This document shows positions 38,471 through 49,000 of a stretch of DNA of 64,000 nucleotides, piece by piece. The translations under genes and the position numbers were made by a program. Every line of letters starts with the position of its first letter. Position 1 is the stretch's first letter. Source of the DNA: Paenibacillus sp. OV219 (lineage in GTDB: Bacteria; Bacillota; Bacilli; Paenibacillales; Paenibacillaceae); assembly GCF_900110075.1 (NCBI RefSeq), contig NZ_FOCJ01000015.1:1-64000 (forward strand), given 5' to 3'. The notes beneath the pieces were generated by a model. That model worked only from the letters and a program-made list of their open reading frames with translations, did no database searches and was not told the DNA's origin.

Positions 38471-38562
38471 GTCCTTCCGTGTATATGAAGCGATTCGCTC
38501 CATACGCCATCTCTCGGACCAGCTGGCACTTTTCTGTGCGCGCCACGGAACCCTAGACAGCT
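38457..38562 (-). ncRNA. guanidine-I (ykkC) riboswitch aptamer
   Basis: The conserved ykkC blocks are present in order on the minus strand: CTAGGGTTCCG (38546-38556), CTGGTCCGAGAG (near 38512-38523), ACACGGAAGGACAAAAGCC and GGGAGA (38457-38462). This RNA class binds free guanidinium and controls guanidine export, degradation and ABC-type uptake genes. Here it precedes an SsuABC-like transporter. Confidence 0.93.
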
Positions 38563-38601
38563 TGTTGTTCCCTATCGGAATGCGGGGAACCGATATTCTA
38601 T

Positions 38602-38618
38602 TGTTAGATAATCTAACA
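38602..38618. promoter_or_regulatory. perfect 17-bp palindrome at the start of the guanidine operon transcript
   Basis: TGTTAGAT-A-ATCTAACA is an exact 8-1-8 inverted repeat. It begins about three bases downstream of the predicted transcription start and ends before the riboswitch. It could be a repressor operator or a 5' stabilising hairpin in the mRNA. No regulator gene is adjacent. Confidence 0.7.
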
Positions 38619-38627
38619 TCTGTCTTT

Positions 38628-38657
38628 ATATTAAAAGGAGGATCATGGATGTGTCAA
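38628..38657 (-). promoter_or_regulatory. sigma-A promoter of the guanidine riboswitch operon
   Basis: Minus-strand TTGACA (38652-38657), 18-bp spacer, TAATAT (38628-38633). It starts 31 bases past the urtE stop, and no terminator separates it from the urt operon. Confidence 0.82.
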
Positions 38658-38687
38658 CACTTGTGTTAGGTTTTATTACATAATTGT

Positions 38688-39389
38688 TTATACCGTCAGG
38701 TAATGACGAATCACTTCGTCATTCAAATCCGATAGGCCGCCCTCCCAGGCAACAGAGCCCTTCTCCATAATGTAGAAGTAATCGCCAACACTCTTCACGA
38801 ACTCTAGGCTTTGCTCAGCAAGCAGAATTGACGTCTCCCCTCCTGCCTTGATTGAGCGGATGACATCGCGGATATCATCAACGATGGAAGGCTGAATGCC
38901 TTCGCACGGCTCATCGAGGAGCAGCAGCTCCGGCTCCGAGGCGAGCGCTCTGGCGAAGGCGAGCTGCTGCTGCTGCCCGCCGCTTAAGTCCCCGCCCTTG
39001 CGGTCGTACATTGCAGGCAGCACAGGAAACTTGGCGACTGCGGACTCCGGTATGGCGTGACGCCGCTTCTTCCCTCCTGCCGCTTCAAGTCCAAGCAGCA
39101 CATTCTCGAACACTGTGAGCTGCGGGAAGACCTCACGCCCCTGCGGCACATAACCGATCCCCTTCTTCGCCCGCTGCCCCGGTGGCAGCTTCGTCATATC
39201 ATCGCCTTTGTAGGTCACTGTTCCCCGGCGCGCTTTGAGCACGCCCATAATGCTCTTCATGAGCGTTGTTTTGCCAACCCCGTTGCGCCCGAGCAGGCAG
39301 ACGACCTGCCCCGGCTTCACCTGGAGCGTCACCTGTCTTAAGATGACGCTCTCCCCGTAACCTGCTTCAAGCTGTTGAACGGCTAGCAT
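38688..39389 (-). CDS. urtE: urea ABC transporter ATPase UrtE
   Basis: LivF-like ATPase of about 233 residues: Walker A GRNGVGKTTLMKS, signature LSGGQQQQLAFARAL, Walker B LLLLDEPCEGIQP. The LSGGQQQQ and EGIQPS motifs are typical of UrtE. The start at 39389 has AAGGCGGG at 6 bases; 39395 is the alternative. It overlaps urtD by about 23 bases and is the last gene of the urt operon. Confidence 0.94.
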   Translation of the reverse strand: MLAVQQLEAGYGESVILRQVTLQVKPGQVVCLLGRNGVGKTTLMKSIMGVLKARRGTVTYKGDDMTKLPPGQRAKKGIGYVPQGREVFPQLTVFENVLLGLEAAGGKKRRHAIPESAVAKFPVLPAMYDRKGGDLSGGQQQQLAFARALASEPELLLLDEPCEGIQPSIVDDIRDVIRSIKAGGETSILLAEQSLEFVKSVGDYFYIMEKGSVAWEGGLSDLNDEVIRHYLTV

Positions 39390-40152
39390 CGGCATCCCGC
39401 CTTTTCCCTAAATACACTTCCGCGACGCGGTCATCCCGCTGCACATCCTCCATGGACCCTTCCTTCAGCAGCCGACCTTCATGCATGACGGTCACCTTGC
39501 TCGCGAAGCTGCGTACGAACTCCATGTCGTGCTCCACGACGACAATTGACTGCGTCTTGCGGATTTGCTGCAGCAGCTCGCCGGTTTTCTCTGTCTCCCG
39601 GTCTGTCATGCCTGCTACCGGCTCATCCAGCAACAGAATCTCTGGCTCCTGCAGCAGTATCATGCCGATCTCCAGCCACTGCTTCTCGCCATGCGACAGC
39701 CCGCCTGCCCGCCACGACGCCTTCCCCTGCAAACCGACCATTTCCAGCTGTGCCGCGAGACGATCAGCCTCCGCAGGGCGCAGCTTAGCGCGCATCGCCG
39801 CGAAGACGCCCCGATTCTGCTTCATCGCGATCTCGAGATTGTCGTAGACGGTGAGCGACGGGAAGATCGACGGCGTTTGGAACTTCCGGCCGATGCCAAG
39901 CTCCGCAATCTGATGCTCCCGCTTCCGCGTAATGTCAACGCCGCCGCGCAGTGTCACCTTGCCTGACGCCGGCTTCACTTTACCGCAAATGACATCCAGC
40001 ATCGTTGTTTTGCCCGCGCCGTTCGGACCGATGAGAAACCGCAGCTCGCCGCGCGTAAGCGTCAGATCCATCCCTTGCACCGCTTTGAAGCCGTCGAAAT
40101 CAACCGTCACACCATCACACTGCAGGATTACGGATTCCATTCGTTCGTTCAT
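39367..40152 (-). CDS. urtD: urea ABC transporter ATPase UrtD
   Basis: LivG-like ATPase of about 261 residues: Walker [13 protein letters not shown], signature [15 protein letters not shown] (the [12 protein letters not shown] form marks UrtD), Walker [23 protein letters not shown] before the ATG at 40152 sets the start. It overlaps urtC by 38 bases and urtE by about 23. Confidence 0.95.
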   Translation of the reverse strand: MNERMESVILQCDGVTVDFDGFKAVQGMDLTLTRGELRFLIGPNGAGKTTMLDVICGKVKPASGKVTLRGGVDITRKREHQIAELGIGRKFQTPSIFPSLTVYDNLEIAMKQNRGVFAAMRAKLRPAEADRLAAQLEMVGLQGKASWRAGGLSHGEKQWLEIGMILLQEPEILLLDEPVAGMTDRETEKTGELLQQIRKTQSIVVVEHDMEFVRSFASKVTVMHEGRLLKEGSMEDVQRDDRVAEVYLGKRRDADASRSTA

Positions 40153-41206
40153 CCGATTTCCTCCTCCTTCCAACAAACCCCTTCAAACTACCAAACAGTC
40201 CCGCAGCACCCTTCGGCAGGAACACGACGACGACCACAAACAAAGCGCCTAAGAACAAAGTCCACATGTTCGGATAAGATTCACTGAACGTGCTCTTCGC
40301 CGAATTAAGCAGCACCGCTCCAAGCACTGCGCCGCCGAGCGTGCCGCGCCCTCCGATCGCCACCCAGAGCACCATTTCAATCGAAGGAACGATGCCCATC
40401 ATCGACGGTGAAATAATGCCGACATGAAGCACGAATAGCATGCCCGCAAGCCCTGCGAGCCCTGCAGAAATCGCGAATGCGACCATCTGATAGATCGCTG
40501 GATTGTAGCCGATGAAACGCACCCGATTCTCGCCGTCTCTGATCGCCCGCAGCACCTTGCCGAAGCGGCTCTTCACAATTAACCGGCAGATCAAGAAAGC
40601 GCCAATCAGCACCGCCACCGTTACAAAATACAACCATCGCTTCGTGTTCGGCGCTGCGAGTGAGTACCCGAACAGCTTGCCGTAGCCAGTAACGCCGTTG
40701 GTACCGCCTGTATAGGCTTGCTGCCCAACGAACAGAGTCACCATAATGATGACGAGCGCCTGCGTCAGAATCGTAAAGTAGACGCCGCGAATGCGGTTGC
40801 GGAACGTCACATAGCCAAGCACAAGCGCGAGCAGAGCGGGCAACAGAATGCCTGCGGCTAGAGCGAAGCCGATCGACTCGAACGGCTTCCAGAACCATGG
40901 CAGTGCGGTCAGCCCGCTCCAGTCCATGAAATCCGGCAGCCGCCCTCCACTTGCTTCGAGCTTCAAGTACATCGCCATCGCATAGCCGCCGAGTCCGAAG
41001 AATACGCCATGGCCCAGACTAAGAATGCCTGTGTAGCCCCAGATTAGATCAAGCCCGAGCGCTACGATTGCATACGCCAGAAACTTCGCCAGCAGGTTAA
41101 GCCGAAAATCACTGAGCACAAGCGGCGCGCAGAAGAGAACGACTGCCGACGCCGCATAAACCGCCAGGAGCCACAGACGCCGGGACGATAATGTTCGTAG
41201 CAGCAT
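40115..41206 (-). CDS. urtC: urea ABC transporter permease UrtC
   Basis: LivM-type permease of about 363 residues with eight to ten hydrophobic helices; [21 protein letters not shown] and [13 protein letters not shown] are family segments. AAAGGTGGTGAGGGC precedes the ATG at 41206. It follows urtB by 33 bases. Confidence 0.95.
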   Translation of the reverse strand: MLLRTLSSRRLWLLAVYAASAVVLFCAPLVLSDFRLNLLAKFLAYAIVALGLDLIWGYTGILSLGHGVFFGLGGYAMAMYLKLEASGGRLPDFMDWSGLTALPWFWKPFESIGFALAAGILLPALLALVLGYVTFRNRIRGVYFTILTQALVIIMVTLFVGQQAYTGGTNGVTGYGKLFGYSLAAPNTKRWLYFVTVAVLIGAFLICRLIVKSRFGKVLRAIRDGENRVRFIGYNPAIYQMVAFAISAGLAGLAGMLFVLHVGIISPSMMGIVPSIEMVLWVAIGGRGTLGGAVLGAVLLNSAKSTFSESYPNMWTLFLGALFVVVVVFLPKGAAGLFGSLKGFVGRRRKSDERTNGIRNPAV

Positions 41207-41239
41207 GCCCTCACCACCTTTCAAAGTAGAACCTCTTGC

Positions 41240-42148
41240 TTAGTTATCGAGCGAGCGAGAGCGCATCGCCACAAATCCGCTTGGCTTCCACTGCAGGAAC
41301 GCGACGATGCATAGAAACACGAGCACCTTCCCGAGCGAGGCCGTCGTCCAATATTCGAACAACGTATTCGACAAGCCAATTCCAAATGCGCCAAACACGG
41401 TGCCTACTAGCTTGCCGACGCCGCCAAGCACGACGACCATAAAGGCATCCACAATATAATAAGTGCCGATAGACGGCCCGATTGGTCCAATGAGTGTAAG
41501 CGCGCAGCCTGCAATGCCTGCAATGCCTGAGCCGATTGCGAACGTAACCGCATCGACCCGGCGCGTCGAAATGCCAAGGCATGCCGCCATCTCCCGGTTC
41601 TGCATGACCGCCCGCATACGGCGTCCCGAATGGCTCCGGTAAATGTACACGTACATGAGGAACAAGCAGACAAGTACCAGTCCAAGAATGAACAGCCTTT
41701 TGTACGGAAACACGATATCTCCAAGTACAGTTACACCACCGTTCAGCCATGCAGGGCTCGTTACGCCAACATTCGGTGCGCCAAATATACTGCGCGCGAG
41801 CTGCTGAAGCATGAGACCGACACCCCAAGTAGCAAGCAAGCTGTCGAGCGGGCGCCCGTATAGGAAGCGGATGAGGCTCATTTCGAGGACGAGGCCGAGT
41901 AAGAAAGCGATGATGAAGCTCGCCGGAATGGCGAGAACGAAATACCAGCCGAAGAGCGAGGCGGGCATATAGGAGGTAAACAAATTTTGCACAACGTAGG
42001 CGGTATATGCTCCAATCATAATGAGCTCACCATGTGCCATATTAATGACCTTCATGAGCCCGAATGTAACCGATAATCCAAGCGCAATCAGCAGCAGGAT
42101 CGAGCTGACGCTAATTCCGTTAAACAGCTGCAGCACAACAACGTCCAT
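41240..42148 (-). CDS. urtB: urea ABC transporter permease UrtB
   Basis: LivH-type permease. [22 protein letters not shown] and [20 protein letters not shown] open the protein and [15 protein letters not shown] is typical of UrtB. AAGGGGTGGGTGC before the ATG at 42148 gives 302 residues. A strong stem-loop lies in the gap after urtA. Confidence 0.95.
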   Translation of the reverse strand: MDVVVLQLFNGISVSSILLLIALGLSVTFGLMKVINMAHGELIMIGAYTAYVVQNLFTSYMPASLFGWYFVLAIPASFIIAFLLGLVLEMSLIRFLYGRPLDSLLATWGVGLMLQQLARSIFGAPNVGVTSPAWLNGGVTVLGDIVFPYKRLFILGLVLVCLFLMYVYIYRSHSGRRMRAVMQNREMAACLGISTRRVDAVTFAIGSGIAGIAGCALTLIGPIGPSIGTYYIVDAFMVVVLGGVGKLVGTVFGAFGIGLSNTLFEYWTTASLGKVLVFLCIVAFLQWKPSGFVAMRSRSLDN

Positions 42149-42198
42149 GCACCCACCCCTTATCGCGTCCCAAGCAACCGACTTTCGCAAACCAGGCC

Positions 42199-42225
42199 GC
42201 GCCGCCAGGCATGAAGCGGCGGCGC
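42199..42225 (-). other. GC-rich stem-loop between urtA and urtB
   Basis: A perfect 8-bp stem GCGCCGCC/GGCGGCGC with an 11-base loop and no T-run. Such hairpins after a binding-protein gene often protect the upstream mRNA 3' end or attenuate transcription so that the binding protein is made in excess over the membrane parts. Confidence 0.7.
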
Positions 42226-42260
42226 AGCGCGATTCGTATATTGCAAATTGCGTTAATCCC

Positions 42261-43514
42261 TTACTTGCCTGCAGTTAAGCTAGCTGCCCACGTGTAACCT
42301 TTCAGGAATGGATCTGGCTTCACGGGCTCACCGGAATTCCATACTTCCTTAAACTGGCCATCCGTCTGCACTTCGCCGATACGAACGGTTTTGTATAAGT
42401 GCTGGGTCTCGCCGTCAATCTTCACTTTGCCTTCCGGCGCATCCCATTCAAGTTCCTTCGCCGCCGTTTTAACCTTCTCGACATCGGTGGAGCCTGCTTT
42501 CTCGGCGGCTGCAGCCCACAGGTATACAGCATCATAGCCTGCTTCAATCGGATCAGCAGTTACACGGTCATCGCCGTACTTTTTCTTATAATTCTCTACA
42601 AAGGTTTTGTTGGCAGGGGTGTCTGTTGTTTGGTAGTAGTTCCAAGCGGCGTATGTACCAGCGAGTACGTCTGTGCCGATACCGCGAATTTCTTCTTCTG
42701 CGACGGAGACGGACAATGTTGTGAGGTCTTTGGAGGTAATGCCGGCATCCTTCAACTGCTTGAAGAAAGCGACGTTGCTATCACCGTTCAGCGTGTTGAA
42801 CACGACATCCGGCTTCGCTTCTTTGATCTTGGCGATAACTGTGGCGTAGTCGGTATGACCGAGCGGCGTGTACTCTTCGCCTGCGAGCTCTCCGCCTTCA
42901 ACCTTGAGCTGTTCTTTGATGATTTTGTTCGCTGTGCGTGGGAATACGTAGTCTGAACCAAGGAGGAAAAACTTCTTGCCGTGGTTTTGGAGGAGCCAGG
43001 TGACAGCAGGTACGATCTGTTGGTTCGTCGTAGCGCCTGTATACATGATGTTCGGTGATTGCTCAAGTCCCTCATACTGGACCGGATACCAGAGCAGCCC
43101 CTTCAGCTCTTCGAATACGGGCAGCATCGCTTTACGGCTCGAGGACGTCCATCCGCCGAACACCGTCGCGACTTTATCTTCGGAGATAAGCTTCCGCGCC
43201 TTCTCCGCAAAGGTCGGCCAATCCGACGCACCGTCTTCGACGACAGGCACGATCTTCTTACCGAGCACGCCGCCCTTCGCGTTGATTTCGTCGATCGCCA
43301 TCATCTCTGAATCTTTGACCGACACCTCGCTGATTGCCATTGTGCCGCTGAGAGAATGAAGAATACCCACTTTAATTTCCCCGCCGCCGGTCGAATCTGT
43401 CTGCGTGCCCTCATTCGGGGATGCAGCTTTATCGTTGTTTGTACCGCATCCCGCGAGCGCCAAGCATAATGCAATGAGTACCGCCGCACTGCCCTTCGCC
43501 TTCCTACTCCTCAT
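42261..43514 (-). CDS. urtA: urea ABC transporter substrate-binding lipoprotein UrtA
   Basis: A 417-residue lipoprotein with lipobox ALAGC (C23), then an acidic linker and a type I periplasmic-binding domain. [37 protein letters not shown] and [17 protein letters not shown] are distinctive for the urea/short-amide binding branch. It heads the urt operon, controlled by two GlnR/TnrA-type boxes. No urease genes are in the window. Confidence 0.96.
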   Translation of the reverse strand: MRSRKAKGSAAVLIALCLALAGCGTNNDKAASPNEGTQTDSTGGGEIKVGILHSLSGTMAISEVSVKDSEMMAIDEINAKGGVLGKKIVPVVEDGASDWPTFAEKARKLISEDKVATVFGGWTSSSRKAMLPVFEELKGLLWYPVQYEGLEQSPNIMYTGATTNQQIVPAVTWLLQNHGKKFFLLGSDYVFPRTANKIIKEQLKVEGGELAGEEYTPLGHTDYATVIAKIKEAKPDVVFNTLNGDSNVAFFKQLKDAGITSKDLTTLSVSVAEEEIRGIGTDVLAGTYAAWNYYQTTDTPANKTFVENYKKKYGDDRVTADPIEAGYDAVYLWAAAAEKAGSTDVEKVKTAAKELEWDAPEGKVKIDGETQHLYKTVRIGEVQTDGQFKEVWNSGEPVKPDPFLKGYTWAASLTAGK

Positions 43515-43594
43515 TCTCCCACTCCCAATCCCTATTTTTCTCTTTCTCTATTCCGAACGTTTTTCTGGATTTGTCTTCCAACGTTCGTGGTCTC

Positions 43595-43624
43595 ATTATA
43601 AAATCCGCTCTAGATTGATGTCAA
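43595..43624 (-). promoter_or_regulatory. sigma-A promoter of the urt operon
   Basis: Minus-strand TTGACA (43619-43624), 18-bp spacer, TATAAT (43595-43600), both hexamers perfect. The leader to urtA is about 75 bases. Confidence 0.88.
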
Positions 43625-43635
43625 TAAACTTTACA
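43619..43635. promoter_or_regulatory. GlnR/TnrA box overlapping the urt -35 element
   Basis: TGTCA-ATAAACT-TTACA fits the Bacillales nitrogen box TGTNAN7TNACA exactly. It covers the -35 hexamer, centred near -39, a position more usual for repression. Confidence 0.82.
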
Positions 43636-43691
43636 TAAAATAATCAAATTTTTCTTAACTGCTGATAATATGCGTTATTCGTTCATATTAA

Positions 43692-43708
43692 TGTTAATTT
43701 AACTCACA
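43692..43708. promoter_or_regulatory. upstream GlnR/TnrA box of the urt operon
   Basis: TGTTA-ATTTAAC-TCACA also fits TGTNAN7TNACA exactly. Its centre is 73 bp (about seven helix turns) from that of the -35 box, on the upstream side, suitable for activation or looping. Confidence 0.82.
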
Positions 43709-43783
43709 ATATTGAGCGATATGCTTACGGGACACACCGTATATATAGCACATATATAACAAGACCTTCTTTTCGAACAACAC

Positions 43784-43821
43784 AAAAAAACCGGACAAGC
43801 GAAGTCCCCGCTCATCCGGCC
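43784..43821 (-). terminator. intrinsic terminator of the lactonase gene
   Basis: An 11-bp stem with two wobble pairs (minus-strand CCGGATGAGCG and CGCTTGTCCGG) followed by TTTTTTT, about 25 bases past the stop. Confidence 0.9.
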
Positions 43822-43846
43822 CTATATGATCTTCCGCTCACGCGGC

Positions 43847-44896
43847 TTACTTCACGAATGCAATGCAAACCGGCTTATTCGTCTCGATGCTGTGCCCTGT
43901 CGGCTGCAATTCACCTGTCGCCTGATCGATCCGGTAGGTGACGATGATGCTCGATTCCTGGTTCGCCGACAGCAGATATTGTCCGTCCGGTGATATCGCA
44001 AAGTTGCGCGGCGTCTTCCCACCGCTTGGCGCGAACTGCACAAGCGTAAGCGAACCGTCCGATCCTACGCGATATACCGCGATGCTGTCATGTCCGCGAT
44101 TCGACGCATATAAGAAACGCCCGTCAGCCGTCACATGAATGTCCGCGCAGGTCGTCTCCTCAGTGAACGATTCCGGCAGCGTCGAAATGACTTGCTTCAG
44201 TGTCAGCTGAGACTGTTCCGCTTCATAGCTGTAAACGGCAACGGTGCTGTCCAGCTCATTGATGACGTACAGAATCGGCTGCTGCGGGTGGAACGCCATA
44301 TGCCTAGGACCCGCTCCCGGAGCAGCAGCAGTCGCCCCTTGCTTGATCAGCTTCTTCGCATCTGAATCCATTCGGTACGAGACGACTTCATCTGTGCCGA
44401 GATCAGCAATGAGCACATAGCGCCCTGCTGGATCAACGATCGCCGAGTGCGGATGCGGCGCTTCCTGGCGGTCATCGCGCGGTCCGCGGCCCTCATGCGA
44501 GATATGATCAGCAAGTGTAACGGAACCATCCTCACCGAGCGCATACAAGCTGAACGTGCCGCCCGTATAGTTCGTCACGACAAGCAGCTGCCCGCTCCTG
44601 TCAAATTCGACATGGCATGGCGAACCGCCGAGCGTGGACGCTTCGTTAATCGCCGTTAGCCCACCGTTATCGCCTGTCAGCGCATAGCTCAGCACACTGC
44701 CAGGCTCCACGCCGGTTTCGCTTACCACGTAGAGATGAGTGCCTGCATCATTAACACGCAAGAAGGATGGATTATGAATGCCTGCTACACCGGACAATCG
44801 GCTGATTGCACCCGTCACTGTATTCAGAGTCATTGCCGATACACCCTCTTGCTCCTCCGAGGAGTAGGAACCTACAAAGAATAGCTGCTGTGTCAC
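43847..44896 (-). CDS. pgl: lactonase family beta-propeller protein (6-phosphogluconolactonase-like)
   Basis: A 349-residue seven-bladed propeller of the YkgB/Pgl type: LFFVGSYSSEEQEGV at the start, repeats of the type GRYVLIADLGTDEVVSY and GRFLYASNRGHDSIAVY, and a late GKTPRNFAISPDGQYLL. The family includes 6-phosphogluconolactonase and carboxymuconate cyclase-like enzymes, so substrate is not certain. GTG start with AGGAGG upstream. It stands alone, between prsA and urtA, with terminators on both sides. Confidence 0.88.
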   Translation of the reverse strand: MTQQLFFVGSYSSEEQEGVSAMTLNTVTGAISRLSGVAGIHNPSFLRVNDAGTHLYVVSETGVEPGSVLSYALTGDNGGLTAINEASTLGGSPCHVEFDRSGQLLVVTNYTGGTFSLYALGEDGSVTLADHISHEGRGPRDDRQEAPHPHSAIVDPAGRYVLIADLGTDEVVSYRMDSDAKKLIKQGATAAAPGAGPRHMAFHPQQPILYVINELDSTVAVYSYEAEQSQLTLKQVISTLPESFTEETTCADIHVTADGRFLYASNRGHDSIAVYRVGSDGSLTLVQFAPSGGKTPRNFAISPDGQYLLSANQESSIIVTYRIDQATGELQPTGHSIETNKPVCIAFVK

Positions 44897-44924
44897 TTTG
44901 TGACCTCCTATGAAATGATTATAA

Positions 44925-44968
44925 AGTCAAAACAAGCCCAGCCCTTCATAGCTTAGGCTGAGCTTGTC
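44925..44968 (-). terminator. intrinsic terminator of prsA
   Basis: Minus-strand ACAAGCTCAGCC pairs with GGCTGGGCTTGT across a 12-base loop, followed by a TTTTG tract. Confidence 0.87.
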
Positions 44969-45002
44969 TTGTTGTTACCGCATCCGTAAGGATTGCTCTT
45001 TA

Positions 45003-46097
45003 TTACTTCGTTTCTGTTTTTTTGTCGGCATTTGTATTCGTATTCGTGTTTGCGTCTTTATTCGTATTCGTCGTGCCGCCTGCATTGGAACCGGAGTCAG
45101 TCGCCGGCGTTTCAGTCTTCGGCAGATCGATCTTCGTAATTAGTTTCGGCAGCTCGTCCGTCATATATTTGTTCAAGTTTGTGGACGCCAGCGTTGATTT
45201 GAGCTGTGCCTTATCATCTGCCGTCAGCTTGTCGAACGCAGTCGGCGTGCGCTTCTCCACCTTCATGACATGGTAGCCGTACTGCGTTTTCACCGGATCG
45301 CCGACTTTGCCGATTGGCTGCTTGTTCGCTGCCTCTTTAAATTCCGCTACCCAGCTCTTCGCCGGTTGGTTTTCATACAGGCCGCCGTTATCCTTGGAGC
45401 CTTGATCCTCGGAATACTTCTTCGCAAGCGCAGTCCAGTCGCCGCCTGCATCCAGTTGAGCCTTCACTTCTTTTGCAATCTTCAGCGCGTCTGCGTCTTT
45501 GCGCTTCTCAGCGCCTGTTGTCAGATCAACGGTGCTAATCAGAATATGGCGAACGCTAACGACATTGTAATCATCCTTCGTTGCGTCATACTGCTTCTTC
45601 ACTTGGTCATCCGTAACTTTGCTCTCTTGCTCCTTCATGATGGTCGAAATCATCGTGAAGAAGTAACGAATGTCGCTTTCTTTCAAGCCTGCGTCGTCCA
45701 CTTTCTTCTTCGTCGCTGCGTCAGCATCCACCGACTGCTTCAGCTGCGTATAGAACGTGTCGACATTCTTTTTCTCTTCATCCGTTTGCTTTTTATCGCC
45801 CAGTTGCTTGAACAGAATTTTGTACCCGATATATTCACGCAAGAACTGCTCTTGCAGCTGCGGAATGCTTAGATACATCTCCGTCTGCGGCTGTACGACG
45901 CCGAAGAACGTGGAGTAGAGCTTAAACTCCTTATCCGTGACGACACCGTCCTTATAGGTTGCAATCGTCTTGCCTTCTCCAGCTCCTGGTACGCCGCCGC
46001 TCTCCTCTTTCTTGCCGCAACCCGCCATCAGCGTGATGACGAGAATGCCTGCAAGGACAAGCAGGATCGCTTTTCTCCAATTGTTAGTGCGTAGCAT
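45003..46097 (-). CDS. prsA: PrsA-type foldase lipoprotein
   Basis: A 364-residue lipoprotein (lipobox LMAGC, C27) with an N-terminal SurA-like helical region and a parvulin PpiC domain at about 185-285 (SVRHILISTVDL, DNGGLYENQPAKSWV, YGYHVMKVEKR). It helps fold secreted proteins at the outer face of the membrane. The C-terminal ~35 residues are a Thr/Asn/Lys low-complexity tail. The start overlaps the mfd 3' end by 14 bases, so it is coupled to mfd. It is separate from the PpiC gene near cysK. Confidence 0.93.
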   Translation of the reverse strand: MLRTNNWRKAILLVLAGILVITLMAGCGKKEESGGVPGAGEGKTIATYKDGVVTDKEFKLYSTFFGVVQPQTEMYLSIPQLQEQFLREYIGYKILFKQLGDKKQTDEEKKNVDTFYTQLKQSVDADAATKKKVDDAGLKESDIRYFFTMISTIMKEQESKVTDDQVKKQYDATKDDYNVVSVRHILISTVDLTTGAEKRKDADALKIAKEVKAQLDAGGDWTALAKKYSEDQGSKDNGGLYENQPAKSWVAEFKEAANKQPIGKVGDPVKTQYGYHVMKVEKRTPTAFDKLTADDKAQLKSTLASTNLNKYMTDELPKLITKIDLPKTETPATDSGSNAGGTTNTNKDANTNTNTNADKKTETK

Positions 46098-49000
46098 TCT
46101 GTAGTTCCCCTTTCGATTGAATGGTGTCTTTATATTGGGTCAAAAACCGTTCCAGCAGTTCAAGCTTCTGCTCCACCTGCAGCCCTCTCCCTCTTAATTG
46201 CATAAGCGGATAGGGCTCCTGGCCGGTTGAACGCTTGAATCTGTTCTCTAGCTGCAAGCAAATCATGTCAACCTTCTTGTTATCGAACCGCTGCTTCTCC
46301 CGCTCAGCGAATTTCAAGGTGACATCCTCGCTCTTACCGCTAATTTGCTCGATTCCGCATGCAGCACCGAACACTTTAAGACGGGCAACCGACAGCAAAT
46401 TATCGACAGCCTGCGGCAAATCTCCGAACCGGTCAACAAGCTCTTCGCGCAAATCGTCAACTTCCTCAAGCGTGCGCATTGCGGCTACTTTCTTATAGAT
46501 CTCTATCTTCTGTATGCTATCGTAAATATAGGAAGACGGCAAGTAGGCATCGATGCTCATGTCGATAACCGTATTCACTTCCTTCACCGGCGCTACTACT
46601 TCCCCATCCATGCCGGCTTTGCGCTTCGCGATTTCATCGGCAAGCATTTGCGAGTACAGGTCGAAGCCGACGGACGCAATGAAGCCATGCTGCTCCGCGC
46701 CGAGCAGATTGCCTGCGCCGCGAATCGACAAGTCGCGCATCGCAATCTTGAATCCGGAGCCAAGCTCCGTGAACTCCTTGATCGACTGCAGCCGCTTCTC
46801 CGCGACCTCAGTCAGCACTTTATCCCGCTGGTATGTGAAATACGCGTAAGCGATCCGGTTCGAGCGACCGACCCGCCCGCGCAGCTGATACAGCTGGGAG
46901 AGGCCCATCTTGTCCGCATCATGGACGATGAGTGTATTCACGTTTGGTATGTCGACGCCTGTCTCAATGATGCTCGTGCTGACAAGTACGTCTGACTCCC
47001 CGTCCAAGAAGTCCAATATCGTCTTTTCGAGCTCCTGTTCGGACATTTGGCCGTGGCCGACCGCCACGCGCGCATCCGGAACGAGCGCATTAATTTGTTC
47101 CGCAATCTGATGGATCCCTTGCACGCGGTTATAGAGATAGTACACTTGACCACCACGCGCCAGCTCGCGCTCAATGGATTCACGCACGAGAGACGTGCTG
47201 TATTCAACGACATAGGTCTGTACCGGGAACCGGTTCTCTGGCGGGGTCTCAATGACCGACAGATCGCGCACGCCGAGCATCGACATGTGGAGCGTCCGTG
47301 GAATTGGCGTTGCCGTCAGCGTCAGCACGTCGACATTCGTTTTCAGCCGCTTCAGCTTCTCTTTGTGCGATACGCCAAAGCGCTGCTCTTCATCGACAAT
47401 GAGCAAGCCGAGGTCTTTAAAAATAATATCCTGCGACAGCAAACGATGCGTACCGATGACCACATCGACCGTACCCGCCTTCAGCCCCTTCATCGTTGCG
47501 GTCTGATCCTTCTTGGAACGGAACCGACTCAGCACCTGAACGTTGAACGGGAAGCCAGAAAACCGCTCGCGGAACGTCTCATAGTGCTGCTGCGCGAGAA
47601 TCGTCGTCGGCACCAGAATGGCCACCTGCTTGCCCTCGATAGCCGATTTGAACGCTGCCCGCACCGCAACCTCAGTCTTGCCGTAGCCTACGTCGCCGCA
47701 AAGCAGACGGTCCATTGGACGCGCAATCTGCATATCCTGCTTGATCTCGCTGATCGCACGCAGTTGATCATGCGTCTCATCATACGGGAACATCGCTTCA
47801 AAATCCTGCTGGTACGTCGTGTCCTGCCCGAACGCAAAGCCTGTGGTCGCCTGACGCTCCGCATAGAGCTTAATGAGCTCGTCAGCAATGTCCTTGACGG
47901 ATGATTGCGCCTTGCTTTTCACACGTGTCCATTCGCTGCCGCCTAGCTTATACACCTTCGGCTCTTTCTCTTCGGAGCCGACATACTTCTGAATGAGGTC
48001 AATCTGTTCAATTGGAACGGACAGCTTATCGCCACCCGCATACAAAATATGCATGTAGTCCTTATGAATCCCGGAGATTTCAAGCGTGCCGATCCCCATA
48101 TACTTGCCGATACCGTGGTTCTGATGGACGACATAATCGCCAACCTTTAGCTCCGTATAGCTCTTAATCCGCTCCGCATTGTCTATCTTCTTATCGAGGC
48201 GGCGCGCCTTGCGCTGCTTCTGCGAGAACATCTCGCCCTCGGTAATCACAATCAGATGAATCGACGGCAGCTCAAAACCACTCTGGAGGTTGCCCTCAAT
48301 GAGCGTAGGCGGCTCAATGCCGTAATCGTGCAGCACCCTGCGCATCCGATCCATCCGCTCCGCGTTACCGGCGAGCATAATGACTGTCGCGCCTGTTTTG
48401 CGCCAGCGCTCCATCTCTGCCTTCAGCACGTTCATTTGTCCGTGGAAGTTCTGCATGGAGCGGCAGACGACATTCAGAATATTCTGCGGTTGCGTATGCG
48501 GAATTTGCCGTAAGAATAGCGATAAGAACAGCGTTTGAAACGGTCGGTGGAACAAGACATCATCCGAAGGGCGCGCCAAAGCAAGCGCAGGCAGCGCTTT
48601 GCCATGCGTCATCAGATGCGTCGCCCACTCCGCCTCGTCCCGCTCCAGCTGGCGGCCCGTCTCAATGAGACGAGTTGGCTCCTCATAAATCAGCAGCGTG
48701 TCCTTCGGCATATAATCGAATAACGTTTGCCGTTCTGGATAAAGCAGCGAAATATATTTATAAATTTCTGGAAAATAATGATGCTCCCGTAGCTTCTCGA
48801 TTTCCGAGCCGATCTCCGACCGCAGCCGATCCTTCGCTGTCCGGTCCGTCATCTTTGCAAGCTGCTGATCCAGCAGCGATACTGCATGCTCCGCGGCATT
48901 CTCGAAGCGGCGCTTATCCGCCATCAGCTCTTGGCACGGCGGCACGCTGTAATGCTGCAGCTTCTCGATTGACCGTTGATCAGTTTGATCGAACGTACGA

